DNA of 64,000 bases from Pigmentiphaga sp. NML030171 (GTDB lineage: Bacteria > Pseudomonadota > Gammaproteobacteria > Burkholderiales > Burkholderiaceae_B), in assembly GCF_002188635.1 (NCBI RefSeq), contig NZ_NINX01000041.1, positions 62,001-126,000 on the forward strand, written 5' to 3'. The translations under genes and the position numbers were made by a program. Shown here one piece after another: positions 15,304 through 23,639 of the stretch. Under the pieces are notes generated by a model. It made no database searches, was not told where the DNA came from, and saw nothing but the letters and a program-made list of their open reading frames with translations. Positions within the stretch are counted from its first letter, which is position 1, and each line of letters starts with the position of its first letter.

Positions 15304-17244
15304 TCAACCCTGAGGTTCGCGTTGCAGGACGCGGATCAACTGATCGATATCCAGCGGCTTGGTCAGGTGAAAGGCGAACCCGGCATCCAGGCAGCGGCGC
15401 ACGTCGGACTCCATGCCGTAGCCCGTGAGCGCGACCGCGATCTGGTCGGCCTGAGGGGCATAGTGCCGCAGCACGTCGATGCCATCGCCATCGGGCAGCC
15501 CCATGTCGCTGACCAGGACGTCGTAGCGCTTGGCGTCGACGCAGCGGCAGGCTGCCGCCACGTTTTCCGCGACCTCGACCTCGTAGCCGTATTCGCTCAG
15601 CAGGAACTGCATGGCTTCGGCGGTATCGACGTTGTCCTCCACCAGCAGGATGCTGGCGGGGCGGACCAGCGGCGCGGAGACTGGCTGCGCTTGCTCGACC
15701 GGGGCGTCCGGAGCCCCGCTGGCCGGATCGTCCAGCGTCAGCGTGAAGGTCGTGCCCTTGCCCTGGCCGTCGCTGCGCACGCTCAGGGTGCCGCCATGGC
15801 GCTGCGCCAGGGAACTGGCGATGGCCAGCCCCAGCCCCAGGCCGCCGCGCGACTGGGCGGCATCTTCCTCGCCCTGGTCGAAGGCGTCGAAGATGCGCTT
15901 GAGCGCCTGCGGGGGAATCCCGATGCCGGTGTCCGAGACGTCGACGGCGATCTTGCCGGGTATCGGCTGATACACGGTCACGCGTATTTCGCCGCCGCGC
16001 GGCGTGAACTTGATGGCGTTCTTCAGCAGGTTCCAGACGATCTGCTGCAAGCGGGCCGGGTCGGCCTGCACGATGACCGGATAGGGCAGCGGCGTGTAGT
16101 GCAGCTCGATGTGCCGCGCGGCCGCTTCCTCGCGGAAGATCTCGGCGATCCCGTTCAGGATGCCGACCAGGTCGGTGGGTTCGAGGCGCAGGCTGAGCTT
16201 GTCGTTGACGATCTTGGAGATGTCGAGCAGGTCGTCGATCAGGCGTGCCTCGACCTCGACGTTGCGCTTGATGAGTTCGACGCTGCGGCGGCATTCGGGG
16301 GACAGGTCCTGGCGCAGGTCCAGCGCCTGCGCCGCCGCGTAGATCGGGCCCAGCGGCGTGCGCAGCTCGTGCGACAGCACGGCCAGGAAGCGGTCCTTGG
16401 CGCGGTTGGCGGCCTCGGCCTGTTCCTTGGCCACCTGCAGCAGATCGGCCGCGACCCGGCTGTCGGTCATGTCGCGCACGATGCGCGAGAAGCCGCGCAC
16501 GGCGCCGCCATTGCCGAAAATGGCGGTCGTCACGACCGAGGCATAGAACGTGGCGCCGTTCTTGCGCATCAGCCATCGTTCCTCGGCCAGGCTGTTGCCG
16601 GTGCCGATGTCGGCGAGCTGCTGGCGTAGCGGCACGGGCTCGGGCTGGCCTGGCTCGGGCGGGAGATTGAACATGTCGCCCGGGCGCCCGATCACCTCTT
16701 CGGCCGGATAGCCGAACAGCCATTCCGACGCGCGGTTCCAGCTCTCTATCGTACCTTCCAGCGACAGCGTGGCCACCGAGTAGTCCCGCAGCGCATCTAT
16801 CAACTGGCCGAAATAGGTTTCGCTCTCGCGCAGCCGGCGCTCGGCATCGTGCCGGGACCGCCGCTCCCGGGCTTCATCCAGCGCCCGCCTCACGACGATG
16901 GGCAGGCGCTCCAGGCGTTGCTTGAGCACGTAGTCGGTCGCGCCTTCTTTGAGCATGTCGACCGCGTGTTCCTCTCCCAGGACACCCGAGACGAAGATAA
17001 AGGGCAGGGCCGTGGGGTGGCTGCGCGCGATCCGCAGCGCCTCGCTGCCGGGAAAGCCCGGCATGTGGAAGTCGGACAGCACGAGATCGAAGTTGCCGGC
17101 GTCCAGGGCCCGGGTGAAGTCGGCTTCGTTGTTGACGATGACGCTCTCCACATCGAGCCCCGAGCTCGACAGGCGTTCCAGTGTCAGTTCCGCGTCGTGA
17201 GGATCGTCCTCGGCAAGCAGGACGCGCATGGGAGACGGGTTCAC
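15304..17244 (-). CDS. hybrid sensor histidine kinase with N- and C-terminal receiver domains
   Basis: A 646-residue cytosolic hybrid kinase. Domain order is receiver (about 5-120, phospho-acceptor D58 in LSDFHMPG), PAS (about 145-265), HisKA with H292 in FLAVLSHELRTPLG, HATPase_c (N-box NLLKNAIKFTP, G1 DTGIGIPP, G2 GGLGLGLAIA) and a second receiver (about 520-640; D580 in VSDMGLPDG, K629 in TKPLD). No transmembrane segment is visible, so input is cytosolic or arrives by phosphotransfer to the first receiver. It overlaps the upstream response regulator by four bases and follows a phytochrome-like kinase, so the three probably form one relay. No output domain is encoded here. Confidence 0.92.
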   Translation of the reverse strand: MNPSPMRVLLAEDDPHDAELTLERLSSSGLDVESVIVNNEADFTRALDAGNFDLVLSDFHMPGFPGSEALRIARSHPTALPFIFVSGVLGEEHAVDMLKEGATDYVLKQRLERLPIVVRRALDEARERRSRHDAERRLRESETYFGQLIDALRDYSVATLSLEGTIESWNRASEWLFGYPAEEVIGRPGDMFNLPPEPGQPEPVPLRQQLADIGTGNSLAEERWLMRKNGATFYASVVTTAIFGNGGAVRGFSRIVRDMTDSRVAADLLQVAKEQAEAANRAKDRFLAVLSHELRTPLGPIYAAAQALDLRQDLSPECRRSVELIKRNVEVEARLIDDLLDISKIVNDKLSLRLEPTDLVGILNGIAEIFREEAAARHIELHYTPLPYPVIVQADPARLQQIVWNLLKNAIKFTPRGGEIRVTVYQPIPGKIAVDVSDTGIGIPPQALKRIFDAFDQGEEDAAQSRGGLGLGLAIASSLAQRHGGTLSVRSDGQGKGTTFTLTLDDPASGAPDAPVEQAQPVSAPLVRPASILLVEDNVDTAEAMQFLLSEYGYEVEVAENVAAACRCVDAKRYDVLVSDMGLPDGDGIDVLRHYAPQADQIAVALTGYGMESDVRRCLDAGFAFHLTKPLDIDQLIRVLQREPQG

Positions 17245-17726
17245 GTTGGCTGGCTCCGGGAATCGCGGTTGCTGCGGGCGGCGGTGCGTCGCAGAGAGCC
17301 TGGAGGGGGCTCGTTCAACACTGCCCAGAATACGCCCAGTTCCCCGATCGCGCGCACGAAATCCGGAAAATTCACCGGTTTGACCACGTAGGCGTTGACG
17401 CCCAGGTCATAGGCGCGAACGAGGTCGCTTTCCTCGCTGGACGAGGTCAGCATGACCACGGGAACGTTCTGTAGCCCGCGATCCCCGCGTATGAACTGGA
17501 GCAGTTCCAGTCCATCCATCTTGGGCAGCTTCAGATCCAGCAGGATGACCGCGGGGTTGCCGACCGGCCTGTCCTGATGGTGCCCGCGGCGGCACAGGTA
17601 ATCGGCCGCCTCCTCGCCATCGCGCGCCACCACCACGTCGTTGGCGAGCTGGCTTCTCTCGAGCGCGATCAGGGTCAATTCGAGGTCCTGGGGACTGTCT
17701 TCGACCAACAGAATGGGCTTGAGCAT
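17241..17726 (-). CDS. stand-alone receiver (RcpA-like response regulator)
   Basis: A 161-residue single receiver domain with no output domain. The acidic pair is in LLVEDSPQD, phospho-acceptor D64 in LLDLKLPKMDG, switch T/S in MLTSSSEE and K116 in VVKPVNF. The insert between helix 2 and strand 3 (CRRGHHQDRPVGNP) is typical of receivers encoded beside phytochrome kinases such as cyanobacterial RcpA. It starts 10 bases after the phytochrome-like kinase and overlaps the hybrid kinase, so it is the natural phospho-acceptor of one or both. The C-terminal tail of about 25 residues is low-complexity. Confidence 0.9.
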   Translation of the reverse strand: MLKPILLVEDSPQDLELTLIALERSQLANDVVVARDGEEAADYLCRRGHHQDRPVGNPAVILLDLKLPKMDGLELLQFIRGDRGLQNVPVVMLTSSSEESDLVRAYDLGVNAYVVKPVNFPDFVRAIGELGVFWAVLNEPPPGSLRRTAARSNRDSRSQPT

Positions 17727-17736
17727 GACGGGGATC

Positions 17737-19893
17737 TCACTCCTTCATGGCGGCCGCGGTTGCGGCAGGGGGTTGGGCGCCGGGCAGGAACACGTAGAAG
17801 GTCGCCCCCTGGCCGGGAGTGCCTTCGGCCCACACGCGGCCGCCGTGGCGTTCGACGATGCGGCGGACGTTGGCCAGGCCTATGCCGGTGCCCTCGAATT
17901 CTTCCATGCGATGCAGCCGCTGGAATACGCCGAATAGTTTGCCGACATATTTCATGTCGAAACCCACACCATTGTCGCGCACGTAGATGACATGGCCCCC
18001 ATGCCGAGGCCAGGCGCCGATCTCGATGACCGCGGGATCGCGGCCGCGCGTGTACTTGATGGCGTTGGACAACAGATTGCGCAGCGCCAGGTGCATGTAG
18101 GCGGCGTCTGCGTGGACGGACGGCAGCTCGCCCATGATCCAGTCCACCTGTCGGCCGTCCAGGTCGGGGGCGAGTTCCCGGCGTATCTGCTCGAGCGCCT
18201 GCGACAGATCGATTTGCGAGGGCCGCAGGGCCGAGCGGCCCATCTGCGAGAAGGTCAGCAGCGCGTCGACCAGCCTGCCGGCGAAGCGGGCCGAATCGCC
18301 GATGTTGTCGAGGTAGCGCGCGCCCCGGTCAGACAGGCGAGGCCCCTCGTATTCGCGCAGCAGGTCGGCGTAGCCCGCGATATGGCGCAACGGCGCGCGC
18401 AGGTCGTGCGACACGCTGTACGAGAAGGCCTCGAGTTCCTGGTTGATGCGGCCGAGTTCGTCGGCCAGGCCTGCCAGCTCCTCGGCCTTGCGCAGCACGA
18501 TGCCGGTGATGGCGGTGCGCAGTTCCGCCGCGCTTTCCAGCTCGCACGCCTGCCAGGGACGGGCGCGGCCGCGCGTCCATTCCGGCCGGAACCAGAGCAC
18601 GTAGTTGGCATGCAGTTCCGAGATCGGCAGCGCCAGCACGCCGCAGGCCACGTCCCGCAGCGAAGCGAACTCGGGGGCCTCGCCGGGCAGGCTGGCTGTA
18701 TGGAAGAGCCCCGTGCCGCCCGTGCGCGCAAGCCGGGCCGACAGGGCCTGCACGACCCGGCGGCTGGGAGCCTGGCCGAAGGTCTGGCATTCGTTGCCAT
18801 GCACGATGGCCGCGCCGGTGGCGTCCGCGAACTCGAGCAGGGCCTCCGGTACGCTGGCCAGCCCGGCGGGCACGCTGTCGTGCCGCGACATCGCGGCCAG
18901 CAGCATGCCCGTCAGGCGCTGCAATTCGTGCCGCCGGTCCGCCTCGGCCTGGGCCTGGCGAGCCTCGATCTGCAGCGCGACGACCTGCGCGAGCAGGTCG
19001 CATTGGGAGCGTACGGCCTGCGGCATGGTCCGGGGCTGGGCATGGTGGCACGCGATCATGCCCCAGAGCCGGCCCTGCGACATCAGCGGCAGCGACATCG
19101 CCGCGCGGGCTCCTACGTCTTCCAGGCAATGCAGCAGTGTGGGTGGTGCCGCGCGCAGGCTCGCCAGGCTCAGGTCCGTGCACGCGCCCGTGGCGGGGTG
19201 GCGGGCCGGTTCCAGCGGCGAAGGTTCGCTGCCGGTGTCGGGAATGTAGTTCAGGCCTTGGGCCCGGGCGTCGGCGCGAGCCTGGAGCGGCTGCCCCACG
19301 GCCGGAAAATGCCGGCCCAGCAGCGAGGCATAGCCGCGGCCGCGGCGTTCGGCATTGACACGGCCGTGGCCGTCGGGGTCGAGTTCCAGGGAAACCACGC
19401 GCCCGAAGCCGGTCATCCTGCGGATCCGTTCGACCGCCAGCTCGCATAGCTCGTCGGCGGTCTGGCAGCGCTGCGCCTGGTCGACGAACCCCCCCAGGTC
19501 GGACGGCCGGACCTGCGGCGCCGCGGGTTCGAACTCGGCCACGATGGACTCGCCGTGCCGGTGGACCACCAGGTCGAAGCGGCCGCCCACGGCGATGAAA
19601 GCCACGGTGCCCAGATGGTGGGGAATGCGTTCGGCCTGGGTCGCCGCGCGCAGCCGTTCGTGGAAGCGGCCGTCGGCGGGGTGCACCAGGTAGGCCAGCC
19701 TCTGGCCCAGCAGCTCGGCGGGCGGTGCGTTCAGGTGTTGCCGTACGGATGCGCTGGCCTGCAGGATCGTGCCGCGGGCACGGTCGAGCACGAGCAGGAA
19801 GCCGTGGGGCTGGATGGCGTGCGGCGGGCGGGTGGACCCGCTCGCGCGCGCGGCCGGAATGTCCTTGCCGGACGCGGGACTCGGGAGGTGCAC
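17737..19893 (-). CDS. phytochrome-like histidine kinase with degenerate photosensory module
   Basis: A 718-residue PAS-GAF-PHY-HisKA-HATPase protein of bacteriophytochrome architecture. The PAS lasso region keeps AIQPHGFLLVL (about 26-36), but the biliverdin-binding cysteine normally about 11 residues earlier is absent (arginine at that spot). In GAF the PASDIP motif reads FPAVGQP (196-202), losing the pyrrole-contacting aspartate, and the chromophore histidine before the bilin pocket is L253; only the later ACHH (281-284) remains. PHY runs from WFRPE (434-438) straight to WTRGRARPW, omitting the tongue hairpin. The kinase is intact: H496 in YSVSHDLRAPL, NLLSNAIKYT, and FEGTGIGLA. The GTG start at 19893 is uncertain: the frame is open to about 19965, but without another usual start codon. 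Confidence 0.88.
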   Translation of the reverse strand: MHLPSPASGKDIPAARASGSTRPPHAIQPHGFLLVLDRARGTILQASASVRQHLNAPPAELLGQRLAYLVHPADGRFHERLRAATQAERIPHHLGTVAFIAVGGRFDLVVHRHGESIVAEFEPAAPQVRPSDLGGFVDQAQRCQTADELCELAVERIRRMTGFGRVVSLELDPDGHGRVNAERRGRGYASLLGRHFPAVGQPLQARADARAQGLNYIPDTGSEPSPLEPARHPATGACTDLSLASLRAAPPTLLHCLEDVGARAAMSLPLMSQGRLWGMIACHHAQPRTMPQAVRSQCDLLAQVVALQIEARQAQAEADRRHELQRLTGMLLAAMSRHDSVPAGLASVPEALLEFADATGAAIVHGNECQTFGQAPSRRVVQALSARLARTGGTGLFHTASLPGEAPEFASLRDVACGVLALPISELHANYVLWFRPEWTRGRARPWQACELESAAELRTAITGIVLRKAEELAGLADELGRINQELEAFSYSVSHDLRAPLRHIAGYADLLREYEGPRLSDRGARYLDNIGDSARFAGRLVDALLTFSQMGRSALRPSQIDLSQALEQIRRELAPDLDGRQVDWIMGELPSVHADAAYMHLALRNLLSNAIKYTRGRDPAVIEIGAWPRHGGHVIYVRDNGVGFDMKYVGKLFGVFQRLHRMEEFEGTGIGLANVRRIVERHGGRVWAEGTPGQGATFYVFLPGAQPPAATAAAMKE

Positions 19894-20022
19894 CTGGTTC
19901 GAGGTCGAAGGGAGCGAACCCTCATAGTATGCACGTCCGTGCGCGCGCCCTCCGCATCGGCCGGATTATGTAGCGATACTTACAGCACGTCTCAATTCGG
20001 AGACGGGGCCGCCGGCATGGCC

Positions 20023-20790
20023 TCAAGTGCCCTGGTTGCCCCGGTGGGCCCAGGCCGTGGTGCGTTTTTCCACCAGCGCGAACAGCTCGTACATGGCCAT
20101 GGCCATCACGCCTATCACCATCAGGCCGGAGAAGGCCAGCGGCATTTTCATGGCCGAGCCGGCCGATACCAGCAGGTAGCCGATCCCCTCGTTCGAGGCG
20201 GCCATCTCGGACACCGTCGAGCCGACGAAGGCCAGCGTGATCGCGACCTTCAGCGACGCATAGAAATACGGCAGCGACCGGGGAAGTCCGACCTTGAGCA
20301 GCACGTCCATGCGCTTGGCGCCCAGCACCCGCAGCACGTCCTCGAGTTCGGGTTCGAGCGTGGCGAGCCCGGTGGCGATGTTGACCATGATGGGAAAGAA
20401 CGAGATCAGGAAGGCCGTCAGCACGGCGGGGCCGATACCGATGCCGAACCACACCACCAGCACGGGCACGAACGCCGCCTTGGGCAACGCGTTGAAGGCC
20501 GTCATCAGGGGATAGACGGCCGTGTAGGCGAGCCGCGAGCTGCCGATGACGAAGCCCAGGACCACGCCCACCGCGATGGAGATGCCGAAGCCCGCCATCG
20601 TGACCCAGAAGGTGCGCCAGGCATGCATCGCGATCACGGGCGCGTAGTCGATGGTGGCCTGCAGGATCTGGGAGGGGCTGGGAAAGATGAATTCCGAGAC
20701 CTCGAAGACCCGGCAGATGATTTCCCAGAGGATGATGACGGCGACCAGCAAGGCGATCGGGGCAAGACGTTCGGCGAATTTGTTGTTCAT
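20023..20790 (-). CDS. ABC transporter permease (nitrate/sulfonate/NMT1-type importer)
   Basis: A 255-residue inner-membrane permease of the BPD_transp_1 type. Hydrophobic segments are visible from ALLVAVIILWEII onward, about six in total. The cytoplasmic EAA loop appears as LEDVLRVLGAKRMDVLLKVGLP, which contacts the ATPase. It is the third gene of a binding protein-ATPase-permease operon; a single permease gene implies a homodimer. Family relatives import sulfonates, nitrate or pyrimidine-like compounds. The purine-degradation genes just downstream in the window make a nucleobase or ureide plausible, as inference only. Confidence 0.9.
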   Translation of the reverse strand: MNNKFAERLAPIALLVAVIILWEIICRVFEVSEFIFPSPSQILQATIDYAPVIAMHAWRTFWVTMAGFGISIAVGVVLGFVIGSSRLAYTAVYPLMTAFNALPKAAFVPVLVVWFGIGIGPAVLTAFLISFFPIMVNIATGLATLEPELEDVLRVLGAKRMDVLLKVGLPRSLPYFYASLKVAITLAFVGSTVSEMAASNEGIGYLLVSAGSAMKMPLAFSGLMVIGVMAMAMYELFALVEKRTTAWAHRGNQGT

Positions 20791-20813
20791 CGGGCGAGTC
20801 GGCGGGTGGAGGC

Positions 20814-21596
20814 TCAATGTCCGATCTGGGTGCGCAGTTCGAGCACCAGGGCGTTGAAGTCGTCGGAATAGGTGGTCTCGAGTTCCCGGGGGCGCGGCAG
20901 CTCGATGTCCCGGCGGGACAGGATGCGGCCGGGGCGCTTGCTCATCACGTACACCGTGTCGGCCAGGAACACGGCTTCGCGCAGGTCGTGGGTGACCAGC
21001 ACCACGTTGAAGCGGCGGGCGCTCCAGAGATCGCGCAGCACGCACCACAACTCCTCGCGCGTGAACGCGTCCAGCGCGCCGAAGGGCTCGTCCAGCATGA
21101 GCATCTCGGGTTCGTGGATGAGCGCCCGGCACAGCGACGCGCGCTGCTGCATGCCGCCCGACAGCTCCCAGGGAAACTTGTGCTCGTAGCCGTCCAGCCC
21201 GACGGTCGCCAGCAGCGCCCGCGCGCGTTCGGTGTATTCGGCGCGGCGGGCCCGGAAGCTGGAACGATAGGGCTCGACGATCTCCAGCGGCAGCAGGATG
21301 TTGTCGAGCGTGGTGCGCCAGGGCAGCAGGTTGGGGGCCTGGAACGCCATGCCCACGATCTTGAGGGGCCCGGTGACCTTGGCGCCGCCCACGGTCACGG
21401 TGCCGCGGGTGGGCGATTTCAGGCCGGTCGTCAGCTTCATGAAGGTGGACTTGCCGCAACCCGAAGGGCCGACGATGGCGACGAACTCGCCCTTGTCCAT
21501 CGAGAGGCTGATGTCCTCGACCGCGTATTCGCCCGCCCGCTCCAGCGCGGCGGTGTAGGCCAGCGAGACCCGCTGGAAATCGACGAAGGCCGCCAT
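20814..21596 (-). CDS. ABC transporter ATP-binding protein (SsuB/TauB-like)
   Basis: A 260-residue ATPase. Walker A is GPSGCGKST, the Q-loop lies near MAFQAPNLLPW, the signature is LSGGMQQRA, Walker B is MLMLDEPFGALD, and the switch histidine is in VLVTHDLREA. This is the nucleotide-binding subunit powering the adjacent importer. The start at 21596 sits one base before the stop codon triplet of the binding-protein gene, and the permease follows after 23 bases, so all three are one transcript. Confidence 0.93.
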   Translation of the reverse strand: MAAFVDFQRVSLAYTAALERAGEYAVEDISLSMDKGEFVAIVGPSGCGKSTFMKLTTGLKSPTRGTVTVGGAKVTGPLKIVGMAFQAPNLLPWRTTLDNILLPLEIVEPYRSSFRARRAEYTERARALLATVGLDGYEHKFPWELSGGMQQRASLCRALIHEPEMLMLDEPFGALDAFTREELWCVLRDLWSARRFNVVLVTHDLREAVFLADTVYVMSKRPGRILSRRDIELPRPRELETTYSDDFNALVLELRTQIGH

Positions 21597-21597
21597 G

Positions 21598-22659
21598 TCA
21601 CTTGCCGCGAAGCACGGAAGCCGTCAACGATTTCTCCGGCAGGAACGAACGGTCGAACGCCGCCTCGGGATTGACCGAGGTCTTGGTGCCGTAGGTGCGG
21701 GTGACCTGGGCGGCCATCAGCGCCATGCGGGCGGGGTCGATATCGCCGAATCCGTCGGCGCGCGCGTCGGGCGTGTCGATGGCGGTCTGGATCGCCAGCC
21801 GCAGGCGCTTGAGCTCCAGCGGTGCATCGATGATGCCGTCGCGTTCCTTGACGGTGGCGATCGAGGCGGCGGGGTCGGCCAGCACGTCGCGCGTGGCCTT
21901 GGCCACCGCGCGCAGGAAGCCCTTGACGGCCTCGGGGTGGTTCCTGGCGAAGTTGCGGTCGGCGATGATGGCGTTGCCGTACAGCTTCACGCCGTATTCG
22001 GGATAGGACATGATGGCGATGTCCTGGTCCTTGACGCCGCGCGCGTTCAGGTTCAGCAGCGAGGTGAAGTAGAAGCCGGTGATGGCGTCGACGTCGCCGC
22101 GCGCCAGCATGGTCTCGCGCAGGGCGGGGTCCATGCTGACCCAGGTGACCTTGGCGTCGTCGATCTTGTTGGCCTGGGCGAAGATGGGGAAGGAGCGGCG
22201 GCCGCCGTCGAACGAGGGGGAGCCGAGCTTCCTGCCTTCGAGGTCCTTGGGTGTCTTGATGCCGCTTTTCTTGAGCGAGAACACCGCCGCCGGCGTGTTG
22301 TTGTAGATCATCATGACGCCGGTGGGCTGGTTGGGAGCGCCGGGATTGTTACCCTGGAATTCCATCAGCGCCGCCAGGTCGGCGAAACCCATTTCGTACG
22401 AACCCGAGGCCACCCGGTTCACCGCCGCGCCCGAGCCGCTGCCGGCGTCGATGGTCACGTCCAGCTTCTCCTGCTTGAAATACCCCTTCTTGGCCGCGAC
22501 CAGGAAAATCGCACTCGGCCCCTCGAACCGCCAGTCGAGCTGGAAGCGTATCTTGGTATCCTGGGCGTGGGCGGCGGGAGCGGCCCATGCCGTGGCCAGG
22601 GACAGCGCCAGGCCGGCGAGCACGGCACGGCGACCCGGAGTGCGAAGTGTCGTCTTCAT
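21598..22659 (-). CDS. ABC transporter substrate-binding protein (NMT1/THI5-like)
   Basis: A 353-residue periplasmic binding protein. A Sec signal peptide is clear: TPGRRAVLAGLALSLATAW, then AHAQ with cleavage near residue 30. The mature start KIRFQLDWRFEGPSAIFL and GYFKQEKLDVTI are typical of NMT1/SsuA-type proteins that bind pyrimidines, sulfonates and similar ligands. ATG at 22659 is chosen because it begins a normal signal peptide; the frame upstream has no such feature. It heads the importer operon, and the stretch to the divergent amidotransferase gene at 22857 presumably holds both promoters. Confidence 0.92.
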   Translation of the reverse strand: MKTTLRTPGRRAVLAGLALSLATAWAAPAAHAQDTKIRFQLDWRFEGPSAIFLVAAKKGYFKQEKLDVTIDAGSGSGAAVNRVASGSYEMGFADLAALMEFQGNNPGAPNQPTGVMMIYNNTPAAVFSLKKSGIKTPKDLEGRKLGSPSFDGGRRSFPIFAQANKIDDAKVTWVSMDPALRETMLARGDVDAITGFYFTSLLNLNARGVKDQDIAIMSYPEYGVKLYGNAIIADRNFARNHPEAVKGFLRAVAKATRDVLADPAASIATVKERDGIIDAPLELKRLRLAIQTAIDTPDARADGFGDIDPARMALMAAQVTRTYGTKTSVNPEAAFDRSFLPEKSLTASVLRGK

Positions 22660-22856
22660 GCTGGGGGTTTCCTCAGGTGAGTGGGGACGGTTGTGCCGTC
22701 CTGGGTTTTGTGGGGAGAATACATCCCGGTTTTGCGCCTCAACAATGCGAGGTAAACCCGCATTGGTGCGGCGTTTCCCCAGATTGGGGCGCATCGGTTT
22801 CCACCCGTATCAAAAGCAGGATCCATGCCTGCTTTCCTGCACCGCGAAGGTTCCCC

Positions 22857-23639
22857 ATGTGCCAATTGCTAGGCATGAACGGCAACACGCCGACCGACAT
22901 CGTGTTCAGCTTCACCGGCTTCGCCACACGGGCCGGCCGCACCGGCGAGCACGTCGACGGCTGGGGCATCGCCTTCTTCGAGGGAGCGGGAGTGCGCCAC
23001 TTCGTGGACCACGAACCGGCTCTGCTGTCTCCGGTGGCGGACCTGATCCGGCACTATCCGATCAAGTCGCGGAACGTGATCGCGCACATCCGCAAGGCGA
23101 CGGTGGGGCGCGTCGCGCTGGAGAACTGCCATCCGTTCGTACGCGAACTGTGGGGGCGCTACTGGGTGTTCGCGCACAACGGCGACCTGGTGAACTATCT
23201 TCCCACGCTGGACGGCCCCTACCGGCCGGTGGGCGACACGGACAGCGAGCGGGCCTTCTGCTGGATGCTGCAATCCCTGCGGGCGCGCTTCGCCTGCCAC
23301 CCGGGCGTCGAGGCCCTGGCCGATGCGCTGGGCGAGCTGAGCGCCGGGGTCGCCCAGCACGGCACCTTCAATTTCATGCTGTCGGACGGCGAGGCGCTGT
23401 ACGTCCATTGCTCCACGCGCCTGCACTACCTGGTGCGCCAGCACCCCTTCGCCACCGCCAGCCTGTCGGACGACGAGGTCAGCGTGGATTTCGCCCAGGT
23501 GACCACGCCTGACGACCGGGTCGCGGTCATCGTGACCGAGCCCCTGACCACGAACGAAGTCTGGCGCCGCTTCGAACCGGGCGAGCTGATGGTGTTCGTC
23601 GACGGTGCGCCGGTGTTGGCGCGCCTGGTCAGCGGCTGA
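22857..23639 (+). CDS. class II glutamine amidotransferase (YafJ-like)
   Basis: A 260-residue Ntn-hydrolase glutaminase. The protein opens MCQLLGMN, so processing would expose Cys2 as nucleophile. HIRKATVG, NCHPFV, FAHNGDL and GDTDSERAF are family motifs for glutamine binding and the oxyanion hole. It lacks an acceptor-synthase domain, so it belongs to the stand-alone YafJ/DUG3-type group that hydrolyses gamma-glutamyl bonds or has an unknown acceptor. It is divergent from the importer operon, and its last 11 bases overlap the convergent uraD-allC fusion gene. A link to nitrogen salvage is suggested by context alone. Confidence 0.9.
   Translation: MCQLLGMNGNTPTDIVFSFTGFATRAGRTGEHVDGWGIAFFEGAGVRHFVDHEPALLSPVADLIRHYPIKSRNVIAHIRKATVGRVALENCHPFVRELWGRYWVFAHNGDLVNYLPTLDGPYRPVGDTDSERAFCWMLQSLRARFACHPGVEALADALGELSAGVAQHGTFNFMLSDGEALYVHCSTRLHYLVRQHPFATASLSDDEVSVDFAQVTTPDDRVAVIVTEPLTTNEVWRRFEPGELMVFVDGAPVLARLVSG

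Noticed and set aside
17737-19893. Calling the phytochrome-like gene a pseudogene
   Set aside because: The frame is continuous, kinase motifs are complete and the gene is in a tight operon, so loss of the photosensory features looks like divergence and not decay.
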